This document shows positions 26,130 through 35,663 of a DNA stretch of 64,000 nucleotides, piece by piece (the stretch's first letter is position 1; each line of letters starts with the position of its first letter). The position numbers and the translations under genes are program-made. This stretch comes from Blautia sp. OF03-15BH (GTDB lineage: Bacteria; Bacillota; Clostridia; Lachnospirales; Lachnospiraceae). The DNA is taken from contig NZ_QSCM01000013.1 of NCBI RefSeq assembly GCF_003463065.1, positions 1-64,000 of the forward strand, given 5' to 3'. The notes beneath the pieces are model-generated. The model was not told the origin of the DNA. It saw nothing but the letters and a program-made list of their open reading frames with translations, and did not search any database.

Positions 26130-26876
26130 ATGAATCAAGGAAAGAACCAGGGGCTCCTGGCAGAACTGAAGCTTCTGCTCCGCAGCGTGCCCTCACTCAC
26201 TGTAACTGTATTTATTGTTGCCACAATTTCCATGAACCTGCTGGCGAATAAGAGTATCAATCTACCCTTTTCGTGGCTAGCTCTGGATTGTGGCATTATT
26301 GTTTCATGGATCATCTTCCTGTGCATGGACATGATCACCCGGCGTTTCGGGCCCAAAGCGGCCACGATGCTCAGTGTGGTCTCCATCGCCGTCAATCTCG
26401 GGATGTGTCTGGTATTCTATCTCGGCAGCCTGATCCCGGGAACCTGGGGCGAATCCTATGTAGATGGGTCCGAAACAGTCATAAACACCGCCCTAAACCA
26501 CACCTTCGGCGGAACCTGGTATGTGCTTCTCGGAAGCACGATCGCCTTCTTCGTTTCCGCTGTCGTAAATAACTTCGTAAACTGGTACATAGGCAGAGCC
26601 ATCAGGAAAGACCAGGGCTTCGCCGTCTATGCCTGCAGAACCTATATTTCCACAGGAATCGGCCAGTTTGTGGACAATCTGATTTTCGCCCTCATTGTCA
26701 GCCATAACTTCTTCGGCTGGACTCTGACACAATGCATCATGTGTGCCTTCACCGGCGCTATTGTCGAGCTGCTCTGCGAGGTCGTTTTCTCTCCCATCGG
26801 CTATCGGATTTCCAATCGCTGGAAAGAAGAGGGTGTCGGAAACGAATATCTCGCCAAGTACCCTGTAAAAGAATAA
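26130..26876 (+). CDS. VUT-family transporter, probable queuosine precursor importer
   Basis: 248 aa integral membrane protein with about six helices (for example TVTVFIVATISMNLLANKSI, GIIVSWIIFLCMDMITRRFG, TWYVLLGSTIAFFVSAVVNN). The acidic D-M-I-T-R-R-F-G motif and VDNLIFALIV are typical of the VUT/YhhQ (DUF165) family, which imports 7-deazaguanine precursors of queuosine or other vitamins. The riboswitch candidate in its leader favours preQ1 or queuine. AAGGAG sits 10 nt before the ATG. An SDR gene follows 18 nt after the stop. Confidence 0.85.
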   Translation: MNQGKNQGLLAELKLLLRSVPSLTVTVFIVATISMNLLANKSINLPFSWLALDCGIIVSWIIFLCMDMITRRFGPKAATMLSVVSIAVNLGMCLVFYLGSLIPGTWGESYVDGSETVINTALNHTFGGTWYVLLGSTIAFFVSAVVNNFVNWYIGRAIRKDQGFAVYACRTYISTGIGQFVDNLIFALIVSHNFFGWTLTQCIMCAFTGAIVELLCEVVFSPIGYRISNRWKEEGVGNEYLAKYPVKE

Positions 26877-26894
26877 TTATTGGAGGATCTGAAC

Positions 26895-27551
26895 ATGAGA
26901 ATATTGATCACGGGAACAAGTTCCGGAATTGGAAAAGGAATCGCAGAGAAGTTTTTGAGTGAAGGCCACTGTGTCACCGGCTTCGACCGCAAAGAAGCGA
27001 CCATTCAGCATACGGCTTATACCCATATCCACATGGATATCCGTGACAAAACACACTTTCCGGCATTAGAGCCCTTTGATATTGTCATCAACAACGCCGG
27101 CGTGCAAAACGAAGAAGATATCGATGTAAACTTAAAAGGAACCATCGCGATCACAGAAACCTACGCCATCCATCCCGGCATCCGCGCAGTTCTCATGATC
27201 GGCTCTGCCAGCGGCCACAACGGCTCCGAATTTCCGGAATATGTGGCCAGCAAGGGCGGCGTCCTCTCCTACGCCAAAAACGTCGCCCTTCGCATCGCCA
27301 GCTACGGCGCTACCTGCAACAGCCTGGATTTCGGCGGTGTCCTGACCGAACTGAACAAACCGGTCATGGAAGACAAAGCTCTCTGGAATCAGATCATGGA
27401 TGTGACCCCTTTAAAGCGCTGGATGACTGTCGAAGAAACGGCTGACTGGGCCTATTTCATGACCGTCACCAACCGCTTCTGTACCGGTCAGAATATCCTC
27501 ATCGACGGCCTGGAAGCCGGAAACGCACATTTCGTGTGGCCGGAAGAATAA
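26895..27551 (+). CDS. Short-chain dehydrogenase/reductase
   Basis: 218 aa NAD(P)-dependent oxidoreductase of the classical SDR fold. The cofactor motif is TGTSSGIGKG at residues 7-16, the structural NNAG is VINNAG, the catalytic serine lies in LMIGSASG, and the active-site Tyr/Lys in EYVASKGG. The ATG at 26895 has TTGGAGGAT upstream. A TTG 15 nt earlier is possible but would bury the ribosome site. It is cotranscribed with the VUT gene. The substrate is unknown; any link to queuosine metabolism is only contextual. Confidence 0.88.
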   Translation: MRILITGTSSGIGKGIAEKFLSEGHCVTGFDRKEATIQHTAYTHIHMDIRDKTHFPALEPFDIVINNAGVQNEEDIDVNLKGTIAITETYAIHPGIRAVLMIGSASGHNGSEFPEYVASKGGVLSYAKNVALRIASYGATCNSLDFGGVLTELNKPVMEDKALWNQIMDVTPLKRWMTVEETADWAYFMTVTNRFCTGQNILIDGLEAGNAHFVWPEE

Positions 27552-27558
27552 GGAAATC

Positions 27559-27588
27559 TCAGGCGGTTGCCATTCAGACATGCCGCCT
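27559..27588 (+). terminator. Weak terminator after the SDR gene
   Basis: CAGGCGG and CCGCCTG pair across a 16 nt loop shortly after the SDR stop, followed by TGTATTTT. Confidence 0.45.
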
Positions 27589-27589
27589 G

Positions 27590-28140
27590 CTGTATTTTCG
27601 CATAGCTGCGAACCTTATCCACAAAAATCATATATTCCCGCAAGGTTTTACACACTTTCAGGATCTTCTGGTTATAACCTGCATTGATGTTCAACACCTG
27701 TACCCGCAATTCCAGATCCGGATCTGAAACCGGAGTTTCATAGGCGCTGGAAAGGGGCCGGGATCTTCACAAGACCTGTACTGTAAAGGTTTTCCTGCTC
27801 CGTCAGCATAGAATTAGCTGTCACTGATATAGAAAAGACAGCGCAGCGGCATATTTGGATTCCTGGTAGCCTGCTGCTCAAAAAGGCAGATCCCGCTGTG
27901 AAATAAAAAAGAAAGATCATTTCTCATTCCCATATAGATTGCATTTTCCAGAGTCACGATCTTTAAATCCTGTGGCCGTTTATAACAACTCCCATTTAAT
28001 GCGTTATAAAGCTCCAGAAGCTTCCTTTTATCGTGAAAAAGCATACGGAATATTCGATCTTTATATGCCCGGTTCGCTTTTGTCGGCTTTTTTTCTATTT
28101 TGTTGGAAAATTCCTGTATCTGCGAACGCAGTATGAAATA
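27590..28140 (-). pseudogene. Decayed Rpn-family PD-(D/E)XK nuclease/putative transposase
   Basis: Minus-strand reading in changing frames gives consecutive pieces of one Rpn-type protein. They are RIFRMLFHDKRKLLELYNAL with ENAIYMGMRNDLSFL and NPNMPLRCLFYISDS; then LTEQENLYSTGLVKIPAP; then LELRVQVLNINAGYNQKIL with KTLREYMIFVDKVRSYA. At least two frame breaks are present, and the segment between the second and third pieces (normally about 30 residues) is missing. No in-frame ATG marks the 5' end. Rpn proteins promote RecA-independent recombination; this copy cannot make a full product. Confidence 0.75.
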
Positions 28141-28203
28141 CAGCTCTGGCTGACTGCCAGATAGAATTCTATAAATATAAAAAGGAATTTTTCTGTTGGA
28201 AGT

Positions 28204-28232
28204 ATTCTATCATATGTTGATTCTAATTGCAA
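28204..28232 (-). promoter_or_regulatory. Promoter-like site upstream of the Rpn remnant
   Basis: Minus-strand TTGCAA (28227-28232), 17 bp spacer, TAGAAT (28204-28209). It points into the decayed gene. The rest of 28141-28319 shows nothing I can support. Confidence 0.4.
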
Positions 28233-28319
28233 TTTTTTATCTTGCACAGTCATCTAAGATTTCAGAGTATGATTTTTTTACCTTTGCAGGTTCTTTTTCG
28301 TGAAAATCACCAATAGATA

Positions 28320-28352
28320 AGGACTGCCGGAAACAAAATCCCCAGCAGCCCA
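28320..28352 (-). terminator. Terminator of the first MATE gene
   Basis: On the minus strand GGGCTGCTGG and CCGGCAGTCC pair through a stem that includes G-T wobbles, followed by TTATCTATT. Confidence 0.5.
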
Positions 28353-28357
28353 TTTTC

Positions 28358-29707
28358 TCAATGCGTCAGGTCTTTCACCCATTTATATTTTCGGAAATGA
28401 TGGATCACCCAGGGCAGTTTTCCCACTTCATCCACACAGGTACACGCATAGACCACAACTACCGGCCAGTGGAAATAATAGGTTCCGGCCGCTGCCAGCG
28501 GAATGGCAATGCACCACATGCAGACTGCAAGACTGTACATATCAAACAGGGTATCGCCGCCTGCACTGAAGATTCCGTTGATCGTCACATCATTGATGGC
28601 ACGGCCGATCATGTAAAAAGCGATCACGGCAAACATACCTTTCAGGTAGGCAGACGCCTGTGGGGTCAGCTTCACAAAATGCAGGATGACCGGTGCCGCT
28701 ATGCACATCAGAAGTGACGCTGCGATCCCGCATACACAGGAAATTTTCATCAGGCGGATCCCATATGCTTTTCCCCTTTCCAGATTGCCTGCCCCCAGTT
28801 CATTTCCTACCATGATACCAGTTGCACCGGAAATGCCGCCGCTCAGACAGCAGACCACATCTCTTACTACGGCAGCCACGGAATTGGCTGCTGCCGCATC
28901 GGCTCCCAGATGACCCATAAAGGAAGAATACGAAGTAAATCCGATCCCCCAGAACAGTGCGGCTCCCAGGATAGGCATTCCGCATTTGTAGAAATCTCCG
29001 GAAAGCTGCCGGTTTCTGTAAAACAGGAATTTCATCTGCGGATGGATATATCCCTTCCGATAAGAAATAAGCATCGAAACGGTCAGTTCTGTGATCCTTG
29101 CGATCAGAGTCGCCACCGCAGCTCCCCGCACCCCCATGGCCGGGATCCCAAACGCTCCATAAATGAATACTGCATTCAGTACAATGTTGATGCAGACGGT
29201 CGCAGAGCTGACTGCCGCCGTGGTCTTGGCGTGTTCACTGACTTTCATGATGATCAGATAGCACTGGGAAATTCCGGTCAGCAGATAGGAAAAGCCCGCG
29301 ATACGAAGATAACTGACTCCATATTCGATCAGCACACTTTCATTGGTGAAGATCAGCATAAGATATCTTCCTGCAAATACACAGGCCAGAAAGAATACAG
29401 CAGATACCAGACCGCATAAACGCAGCGCCATACAGAAAATCTCATCCAGAGTTGTCCTGTCACCTTTCCCCCAGTACTGTGCGCCCAGGATCCCGAGACT
29501 TGCCGTTGCAGCCGCCAGAAACATATTCTGGATAAACTGGATCTGCGTTGCCAGGGAAACAGCAGACATATAGTTCTGATCCATCCCACCAAGCATGAAA
29601 GCATCCGCCACTGCCACCAGTGCCAGCATCAGATTCTGCAGAACGATGGGAATCATCAGCCCCCAGAGTTTCTGATAGAATGCTTTGTCATACGTTCTTT
29701 TCTTCAT
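28358..29707 (-). CDS. MATE-family multidrug/organic cation efflux pump
   Basis: 449 aa membrane protein with twelve predicted helices in two homologous halves. It starts at the family segment KLWGLMIPIVLQNLMLALVAVADAFMLG. The internal halves show the repeated GxxYW/GAAxGA-type turns (ILGAQYWGKGDRTTL and MVGNELGAGNLERGKAYG). MATE proteins exchange drugs or metabolites for Na+ or H+. AGGAGGAACAG precedes the ATG. It stands alone between the Rpn remnant and the M28 peptidase; both flanking gaps hold its own promoter and terminators. Confidence 0.9.
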   Translation of the reverse strand: MKKRTYDKAFYQKLWGLMIPIVLQNLMLALVAVADAFMLGGMDQNYMSAVSLATQIQFIQNMFLAAATASLGILGAQYWGKGDRTTLDEIFCMALRLCGLVSAVFFLACVFAGRYLMLIFTNESVLIEYGVSYLRIAGFSYLLTGISQCYLIIMKVSEHAKTTAAVSSATVCINIVLNAVFIYGAFGIPAMGVRGAAVATLIARITELTVSMLISYRKGYIHPQMKFLFYRNRQLSGDFYKCGMPILGAALFWGIGFTSYSSFMGHLGADAAAANSVAAVVRDVVCCLSGGISGATGIMVGNELGAGNLERGKAYGIRLMKISCVCGIAASLLMCIAAPVILHFVKLTPQASAYLKGMFAVIAFYMIGRAINDVTINGIFSAGGDTLFDMYSLAVCMWCIAIPLAAAGTYYFHWPVVVVYACTCVDEVGKLPWVIHHFRKYKWVKDLTH

Positions 29708-29767
29708 TTTTTTCTCTGTTCCTCCTTATTTCTCAACAATGAGATACACTGCGATTTCTTTACACTC

Positions 29768-29796
29768 AGAATAGACTGCAAATAATAAGATGTCAA
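29768..29796 (-). promoter_or_regulatory. Promoter of the first MATE gene
   Basis: Minus-strand TTGACA (29791-29796), 17 bp spacer, TATTCT (29768-29773). Confidence 0.55.
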
Positions 29797-29852
29797 CCGG
29801 TTAATTTCCATTGAAAGAAATGCTGCTGGCGCTCTTTCCTATAAAGTGAAAA

Positions 29853-29883
29853 AACCAGATAAGACAACACGGTCTTATCTGGT
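29853..29883 (-). terminator. Terminator of the M28 peptidase gene
   Basis: AACCAGATAAGAC and GTCTTATCTGGTT form a perfect 13 bp stem with a 5 nt loop; on the minus strand TTTTTTC follows. Confidence 0.9.
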
Positions 29884-29909
29884 TCATGATCTGAATCGGA
29901 AGATTCCTT

Positions 29910-31133
29910 TTATGCTTCTTTTCTTTTACGGAAAAGATACTCATCCAGCTGCTTCTTAACATCCTCCGGTATCTCTCTCTTCACCGGGCAAACCGCAGCA
30001 TTTGTAAAGCGATCGGTAAACAGGATAAGGAAATCAATATCTTTCTGCAGCTGCTCCATGGACATGACCTCTTTCACATCATAACGGCAATGGATCGGTG
30101 CAACGGTTCCACCTGCAAGGCGCGCAAAAGACACTGCCGGGATTCCTTTGTCTGCAAACGGCGTCGAATCACTGGAATAGACTCCTGTTTCTGCCGCAAC
30201 AGGAAAGCCGGTCTCTGCTGCCATATAGCTGATATAATGGGCAAGCTTTTCTTCTGCAGACGCACAGGCGATAAATTTACCCATGTACGTTCCGATCATG
30301 TCAAGATTGATGTTGAAAACTATTTTCTCAAGCTCTGCCTCGTGGTCTTCCACATAGGCTTTTGATCCTAACAAGCCCCGCTCTTCACTTCCGCAGAACA
30401 CAAAACGAAGACTATAATTGCGCTCTTTGTCTTTCATGTACTCCATGATCCCAAGCAGTCCTGCACAGCCGCTCATATTATCATAAGCGCCATGTGAAAG
30501 AGAAGTTGTATCATAGTGTGCGGTCAACACGATCCATTCCTCTTTTTTTCCTGGAAGCTCGGCGATCACGTTATGGGATTCTCCGTCATACTCTCTCTGC
30601 TCAACCTCTAAGCGGATCGTTTTTACATTGTTTTTTACCAGTTTTACGCCATCAGAGCAATGGATCATTGCGCAGAGCACTTTTCTTTCCTCTCCGACAA
30701 CCACTTTGCGAAGATCTCTCTGATCAATATCCTGCTGCGGATAATGGAGATTTCCATACTGAAACAGGATTGCTTTTGCGCCGGCTTTCATCAGATCCTG
30801 ATAAACAAAAAATCCGACTCCCTGCGTATCCATCAGAACGATCTTGTCCTTTGCACCTGCGATAGAAACAGGATCCGTACCAGGCATGTAATAAAGCTCG
30901 CCCTCTGCCACTCCGCTTCCGCAGCAGGTGAAAGCCTTACAGGTCACTTCTTCCCCGTCAGCGTATAAATGTGCCGTTTCGATCTCACCCATTGCCACAC
31001 GAAATCCTTCTATCCTGGAAGCGACCCCCATGTTTTCACACTGCGTCTTTAAATACTCCGCAACCTGCAATTCCTCTTTTGTTCCACTTGCATGGACAAA
31101 ATCCGTGTTGTCAAAAATCTGCTGTAAATCCAT
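29910..31133 (-). CDS. M28-family zinc aminopeptidase
   Basis: 407 aa cytoplasmic-type metallopeptidase. A PA-like insert spans about residues 75-190. The zinc-site residues follow: VLTAHYDTTS (His, Asp), GAYDNMSGCAGLL (bridging Asp), FCGSEERGLLGSKAYV (catalytic Glu and ligand), NLDMIG (Asp) and a late His in VAPIHCRYD. No signal peptide is visible. AAGGAG precedes the ATG. It is a single gene with its own promoter and terminator and probably trims peptides. The exact specificity is not readable. Confidence 0.88.
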   Translation of the reverse strand: MDLQQIFDNTDFVHASGTKEELQVAEYLKTQCENMGVASRIEGFRVAMGEIETAHLYADGEEVTCKAFTCCGSGVAEGELYYMPGTDPVSIAGAKDKIVLMDTQGVGFFVYQDLMKAGAKAILFQYGNLHYPQQDIDQRDLRKVVVGEERKVLCAMIHCSDGVKLVKNNVKTIRLEVEQREYDGESHNVIAELPGKKEEWIVLTAHYDTTSLSHGAYDNMSGCAGLLGIMEYMKDKERNYSLRFVFCGSEERGLLGSKAYVEDHEAELEKIVFNINLDMIGTYMGKFIACASAEEKLAHYISYMAAETGFPVAAETGVYSSDSTPFADKGIPAVSFARLAGGTVAPIHCRYDVKEVMSMEQLQKDIDFLILFTDRFTNAAVCPVKREIPEDVKKQLDEYLFRKRKEA

Positions 31134-31190
31134 TTTCCCAATACTCCTTTTCTTATTATTTTTTTCGTTTTTATTACCCCGTTTGACTGA

Positions 31191-31218
31191 ATTATACCAG
31201 AAGCATGCAAAATGTCAA
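31191..31218 (-). promoter_or_regulatory. Promoter of the M28 peptidase gene
   Basis: Minus-strand TTGACA (31213-31218), 16 bp spacer, TATAAT (31191-31196): close to the ideal sigma-70 form. Confidence 0.7.
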
Positions 31219-31256
31219 TGTCAGATCGGTATCGACAGATGTATGGATCAAAAGGA

Positions 31257-31285
31257 TTGTTTTTATAGAATGAAAATGTTATGAT
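31257..31285 (+). promoter_or_regulatory. Promoter of the second MATE gene
   Basis: TTGTTT (31257-31262), 17 bp spacer, TATGAT (31280-31285). Transcription should start near 31292, which bears on the choice of start codon of the next gene. Confidence 0.6.
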
Positions 31286-31330
31286 AGGCTATACGTGAGC
31301 ATAAAAATAAAAGATTTGAGGTTAAACATC

Positions 31331-32701
31331 TTGGAAAGTAATTTAACAAAAGGGCCGATTCTTAAGTCCCTGATAAAGCTGGCGATCCCGATCATGGCAT
31401 CGTCATTCCTTGCAACATTGTATAATATCACAGATATGGCATGGATCGGACTGCTGGGATCAAAGGCCGTGGCCGGAGTCGGTGTCGGCGGCATGTTTAC
31501 CTGGCTTTCCCAGGGGCTGTCTTCCATTGCCAGAATGGGCGGACAGGTGCAGGTAGCCCAGTGTATCGGACGGGGTGACAAAGAAAGCGCCCATAAATAT
31601 GCACAGACAGCTATGCAGTTATCCTTATATATGGGACTGCTCTTTGCCGTTTTCTCTCTGGTCTTTGTACGCCAGATGGTAGGCTTTTTCAATCTGACCG
31701 ATGTGGAAGCTTATGATGCTGCCATTTCCTACACACGGATTGCCTGTGGTCTGATCGTCTTTTCCTTTATGACCATGACACTGACCGGTGTCTATACGGC
31801 ACAGGGGGATTCCAAAACGCCATTTCTGGCTAATCTGGTAGGACTGGTAACAAATATGATCCTAGATCCTCTGCTGATCCTGGGACCCGGTCCGTTACCA
31901 AAGCTTGGTGTCAGCGGGGCAGCGATCGCAACCGTTACCGCCCAGTTCATTGTTATGAGTATTATGGTGCTTGACATCATCTGGCAGAAAAAAGAAAATG
32001 TGCTGAAAAGTATCCATCTGATCGGCAGAATGTCCGGAGAATATCTGAGCGGGATCTGCAAGATCGGTATCCCGACCGGGATCCAGGGAATGGTATACTG
32101 TATGATCTCCATGCTTATCACCAGGATGGTATCTGCATTCGGTGCGGAAGCAGTCGCTACCCTGCGTGTCGGAGGGCAGATCGAATCCGTATCCTGGAAT
32201 ACTGCCGATGGTTTTGCCACTGCACTCAATGCTTTTACTGCACAGAACTACGGAGCCGGAAAGATTGACCGAGTCAAGAAAGGATACCGGGCTTCCCTCT
32301 GGACGATCGGTATCTGGGGATTACTGATCACTCTGATCTTTATCTTTACACCAACCCCGATCGCCACGATCTTCTTCCACGAACCTTCTGCCATTGCAAC
32401 TGCTGTCAGCTATCTGGTTATCATCGGATTCAGCGAAGCCTTTCTGTGCATCGAGCTTACTACCATCGGTGCCATATCCGGACTTGGCAAAACAAATCTG
32501 TGCAGCATCATCAGCATCCTCTTTACAAGTGCAAGAATCCCGCTGGCTATGATCCTTGGAAATACTTCTATGGGTCTGAACGGTATCTGGTGGGCATTTT
32601 CTTCCACCACTATTATAAAAGGAATTATTTTCACCGGAACCTTCTTCTGGATCATAAAAAAATGTCCCCAAAACATGAATACCCCTTCCTCTCAGGCCTG
32701 A
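31331..32701 (+). CDS. MATE-family efflux transporter, second copy
   Basis: About 456 aa, twelve predicted membrane helices. Family segments: LIKLAIPIMASSFLATLYNITDMAWIG in the first helices and the second-half turn TAQNYGAGKIDRVKKGYRA. The preferred start is TTG at 31331 with GAGG nine bases upstream. A GTG at 31295 would extend the protein by 12 residues, but it would lie only ~3 nt after the predicted transcription start with no ribosome site. It differs clearly in sequence from the MATE protein at 28358-29707, so it is not a recent duplicate. Substrate unknown. Confidence 0.88.
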   Translation: MESNLTKGPILKSLIKLAIPIMASSFLATLYNITDMAWIGLLGSKAVAGVGVGGMFTWLSQGLSSIARMGGQVQVAQCIGRGDKESAHKYAQTAMQLSLYMGLLFAVFSLVFVRQMVGFFNLTDVEAYDAAISYTRIACGLIVFSFMTMTLTGVYTAQGDSKTPFLANLVGLVTNMILDPLLILGPGPLPKLGVSGAAIATVTAQFIVMSIMVLDIIWQKKENVLKSIHLIGRMSGEYLSGICKIGIPTGIQGMVYCMISMLITRMVSAFGAEAVATLRVGGQIESVSWNTADGFATALNAFTAQNYGAGKIDRVKKGYRASLWTIGIWGLLITLIFIFTPTPIATIFFHEPSAIATAVSYLVIIGFSEAFLCIELTTIGAISGLGKTNLCSIISILFTSARIPLAMILGNTSMGLNGIWWAFSSTTIIKGIIFTGTFFWIIKKCPQNMNTPSSQA

Positions 32702-32721
32702 GCGGTGTGGGGTGTTTTTTT
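32681..32721 (+). terminator. Terminator overlapping the MATE stop codon
   Basis: ACCCC and GGGGT flank an inner CTCAGGCCTGAG palindrome and are followed by GTTTTTTT. The arms begin inside the last codons of the gene. Confidence 0.7.
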
Positions 32722-32751
32722 GCAGATACTTTTCTGACAGCCGCTTCATCA

Positions 32752-32810
32752 TAAAGCGGACATTCGTGCTCCGCGCACTTGACGCGGCGAAATTCTTATT
32801 CTGCTTTCAA
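32752..32810. repeat. Dispersed repeat B (short copy)
   Basis: AAAGCGGACATTCG joined directly to GTGCTCCGCGCACTTGACGCGG reproduces both ends of the 4452-4600 repeat without its central hairpin. The remaining gap to 33013 shows no clear gene. Confidence 0.5.
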
Positions 32811-33013
32811 TAAGTCAAAATACCGTAAGTTTCTGTCATATTAGCAGTAGATTTTTTCTTCTGCCGCAGTTATAGTAGAAGATAACAAAGCAGAATGATT
32901 CCGTCAGTTTTTTGCGAAATCAACCGAAAAAAATACATTTCAGAGTCAGAATAGTGTTACCTGCGGTCACTTTTCCGGCTCAAATGACAACAACCATACA
33001 GGAGGAAAAAACG

Positions 33014-34681
33014 ATGGCAGAAGAAAAAAAAGCATGGTGGAAAGAAGCCGTTATTTATCAGATTTATCCGCGCAGCTTCGCGGACAGCAACGGTGACGGC
33101 ATTGGTGATCTGAATGGTATCACCGCACATCTTGATTACCTGGAGACGCTCGGGATCGATGTGATCTGGCTTTCTCCGGTTTACAAATCACCGAACGATG
33201 ACAACGGCTACGATATTTCCGATTACCGTGATATCATGGATGATTTCGGTACTATGGAAGATTTCGACCGTCTACTTGCAGAGGCACACCGTCATCATAT
33301 CAAAATTGTCATGGATCTTGTCGTTAACCATACCTCTGATGAGCATGCATGGTTTATCGAAAGCCGCAGTTCCAAAGACAACCCTTATCGTGATTACTAC
33401 ATCTGGAAAGACCCGAAGAATGGAAAAGAGCCGAACAACTGGGGTGCCTGCTTCGGAGGTTCCGCATGGGAGTTTGACGAACGTACCGGCATGTACTATC
33501 TGCACTGCTTTTCCAAAAAACAGCCTGATCTGAACTGGGAAAACCCGAAAGTCCGCGATGAAGTCTTTGATATGATGAACTGGTGGTGCGAGAAGGGAAT
33601 TGACGGCTTCCGCATGGATGTCATCAGCATGATCTCCAAGGATCAGTCCTTCCCGGACGGAACGGTCGAAGACGGATTATATGGCAATTTTTCCCCATAT
33701 GTATGCAACGGTCCCCGTGTCCACGAATTTCTCCGGGAAATGAACAGCCGTGTACTCTCCCATTACGATCTGCTCACCGTCGGTGAGGCCGCCGGCGTTA
33801 CCATCGAAGAGGCCCAGAAATACGCAAACAATGAAGGAACCGAGCTTGGAATGGTATTCCAGTTTGAGCATGTAGATCTCGTAAGAGGACCGATCGGAAA
33901 ATGGTCGGATCAGAAACCGAAGCTGGCTGACTTCCGCCACATTATGAACAAATGGCAGTATGAGCTGGAAGGCAAGGCATGGAACAGCCTTTTCCTCGAT
34001 AACCACGATCAGCCGCGTGCTGTCTCCCGTTTTGCAAACGACTCTGAAAAATACCGCGTTGTTTCTGCAAAAATGCTCGCCACCTGCCTGCACATGCTCA
34101 AGGGTACACCTTATATTTACCAGGGCGAAGAGCTCGGTATGACAAACGTTTACTTTGACAAGCTGGAGGACTACCGTGACATTGAGAGTATCAATGCCTT
34201 CCATCAGTATGTAGACAACGGACTGGTAAAAGCAGAGGATATGATGCGTTATCTCAAAGAAATCAGCCGTGACAATGCCCGTACTCCGATGCAGTGGGAC
34301 GATTCCAAAAATGCAGGCTTTACAGACGGTACCCCGTGGATCAACGTAAACCCGAACTATAAAGAGATCAATGCCAAGGCCGCCCTCGCCGATCCGGATT
34401 CTGTTTTCCATTATTATCAGGAGCTGATCCGTCTGCGTCACACGCTTCCGATCATCGTTTACGGAAAATTCCAGGGACTTCTCGAGGACAGCGAAACCAT
34501 CTATGCTTACAAGCGTATTCTTGACGGACAGGTACTGACCGTTGCCTGCAACTTTACCGATCAGGAACAGGACTGTGTTCTTTGCGAAGATCCGGCTGCC
34601 GAAGAGCTGATCTCCAATTACAAAGGACATAAAGCTGGAAAACTGCAGCCGTACGAGGCACGCGTCATTCTTCATAAATGA
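33014..34681 (+). CDS. GH13 alpha-glucosidase (oligo-1,6-glucosidase type)
   Basis: 555 aa cytoplasmic enzyme hydrolysing alpha-glucosidic ends. The (beta/alpha)8 barrel motifs are intact: region I MDLVVNH, region II GFRMDVISM (nucleophile Asp), region III LTVGEAAG (acid/base Glu), region IV LDNHDQPR (Asp), plus QPDLNW typical of the oligo-1,6-glucosidase subfamily. Valine follows the nucleophile, which in this subfamily usually marks alpha-1,6 preference. GGAGG at 33001-33005 sets the ATG at 33014; an upstream extension to 32912 is rejected. The TGA overlaps the start of the AraC gene (ATGA). Confidence 0.92.
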   Translation: MAEEKKAWWKEAVIYQIYPRSFADSNGDGIGDLNGITAHLDYLETLGIDVIWLSPVYKSPNDDNGYDISDYRDIMDDFGTMEDFDRLLAEAHRHHIKIVMDLVVNHTSDEHAWFIESRSSKDNPYRDYYIWKDPKNGKEPNNWGACFGGSAWEFDERTGMYYLHCFSKKQPDLNWENPKVRDEVFDMMNWWCEKGIDGFRMDVISMISKDQSFPDGTVEDGLYGNFSPYVCNGPRVHEFLREMNSRVLSHYDLLTVGEAAGVTIEEAQKYANNEGTELGMVFQFEHVDLVRGPIGKWSDQKPKLADFRHIMNKWQYELEGKAWNSLFLDNHDQPRAVSRFANDSEKYRVVSAKMLATCLHMLKGTPYIYQGEELGMTNVYFDKLEDYRDIESINAFHQYVDNGLVKAEDMMRYLKEISRDNARTPMQWDDSKNAGFTDGTPWINVNPNYKEINAKAALADPDSVFHYYQELIRLRHTLPIIVYGKFQGLLEDSETIYAYKRILDGQVLTVACNFTDQEQDCVLCEDPAAEELISNYKGHKAGKLQPYEARVILHK

Positions 34682-35643
34682 AGACAGAGACAACATATAA
34701 CCGGCTTCCTTCTTTCTTAAAAGAAGCAAGGCAGCATGGAAGCTTCAGTTTTCCATGTGCATTTTACCAGGCGGTGCGTGAGACTAATCCGCCTGGTTTT
34801 CCATTTACGGTCAAACATCACTGGCATGAACCCATCGAGATCATCTATCTTGAGCAGGACTCTTATCAGGTTGATATCAATATGACACTGACTCATCTCA
34901 AAAGCCCATGCTTTTGTTTTATCAACAGCGGAGAACTGCATGCACTTACCTCTGATTCTGATCAGTATCGGGAACAGGCAGTCGTCTTCTCTCCCGATCT
35001 GCTCACATTCGCCGCTCCAGACCCGGCACAGGAACAGTTTCTGCTTCCGTTATCAGAACACAAGCTTTCCTTTCCGTCTTTTCTCGGACCTGAGCACCCG
35101 GCTTTTTCGGAAATACAACAGGAATTTTTTCGGATCCGCTCGATCTTCTTTCGGGAAAACCGGATCTGTCTGGACCAGTTTACAACCGAAAATCCTGTTT
35201 CGCAATTGCGGATCAAGGCTGCGCTTTTGAATATTCTCGGAATTCTCGCGGAACATGCTCTGCTTGCCTCAAATGAACCGGTACGCAATCCGCGCGTGGA
35301 ACTTCTTAAGACCGTGATCAGTCACATCCGCCAAAACTACCAGCATCCGCTTTCTCTTGGAGAGCTGGCTGCACTTGCCGGAATGAATGAGCAGTACTTT
35401 TGTCGTTTTTTCAAAAAATCACTCGGTAAAACACCCGTTTCCTATATCAACGACTTCCGTATCCGCCATGCGGCAACATTGCTGCGTACGACCGAACTGC
35501 AGGTCACGGAGGTCTGTCTGGAAAGCGGGTTCAATAATCTCGGGCATTTTATGAAGGAATTCAAAAAGGCGACCGGATTTACCCCTCTTCAGTTCCGCAA
35601 GCAAAATATAGAGGAAACTTTTCCGAAAATAAACACTCATTAA
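34678..35643 (+). CDS. AraC-family regulator inside the alpha-glucoside cassette
   Basis: 321 aa regulator. The N-terminal cupin-like sensing domain (about 35-150) contains VKHHWHEPIEIIYLEQDSYQV. The C-terminal AraC DNA-binding domain (about 200-300) has HPLSLGELAALAGMNEQYFCRFFK and SGFNNLGHFMKEFKKATGFTPLQF. Its ATG lies within the stop of the upstream GH13 gene, and the second GH13 gene starts 20 nt after its stop. The three are therefore one transcript and the regulator likely responds to an alpha-glucoside such as isomaltose. Confidence 0.9.
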   Translation: MKTETTYNRLPSFLKEARQHGSFSFPCAFYQAVRETNPPGFPFTVKHHWHEPIEIIYLEQDSYQVDINMTLTHLKSPCFCFINSGELHALTSDSDQYREQAVVFSPDLLTFAAPDPAQEQFLLPLSEHKLSFPSFLGPEHPAFSEIQQEFFRIRSIFFRENRICLDQFTTENPVSQLRIKAALLNILGILAEHALLASNEPVRNPRVELLKTVISHIRQNYQHPLSLGELAALAGMNEQYFCRFFKKSLGKTPVSYINDFRIRHAATLLRTTELQVTEVCLESGFNNLGHFMKEFKKATGFTPLQFRKQNIEETFPKINTH

Positions 35644-35663
35644 ATAATGAAAGGTATTTTACT

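Noticed and set aside
33677..34729. 350-codon open frame antisense to the first GH13 gene
   Set aside because: The forward frame has all GH13 motifs; the antisense frame has no recognisable domain.
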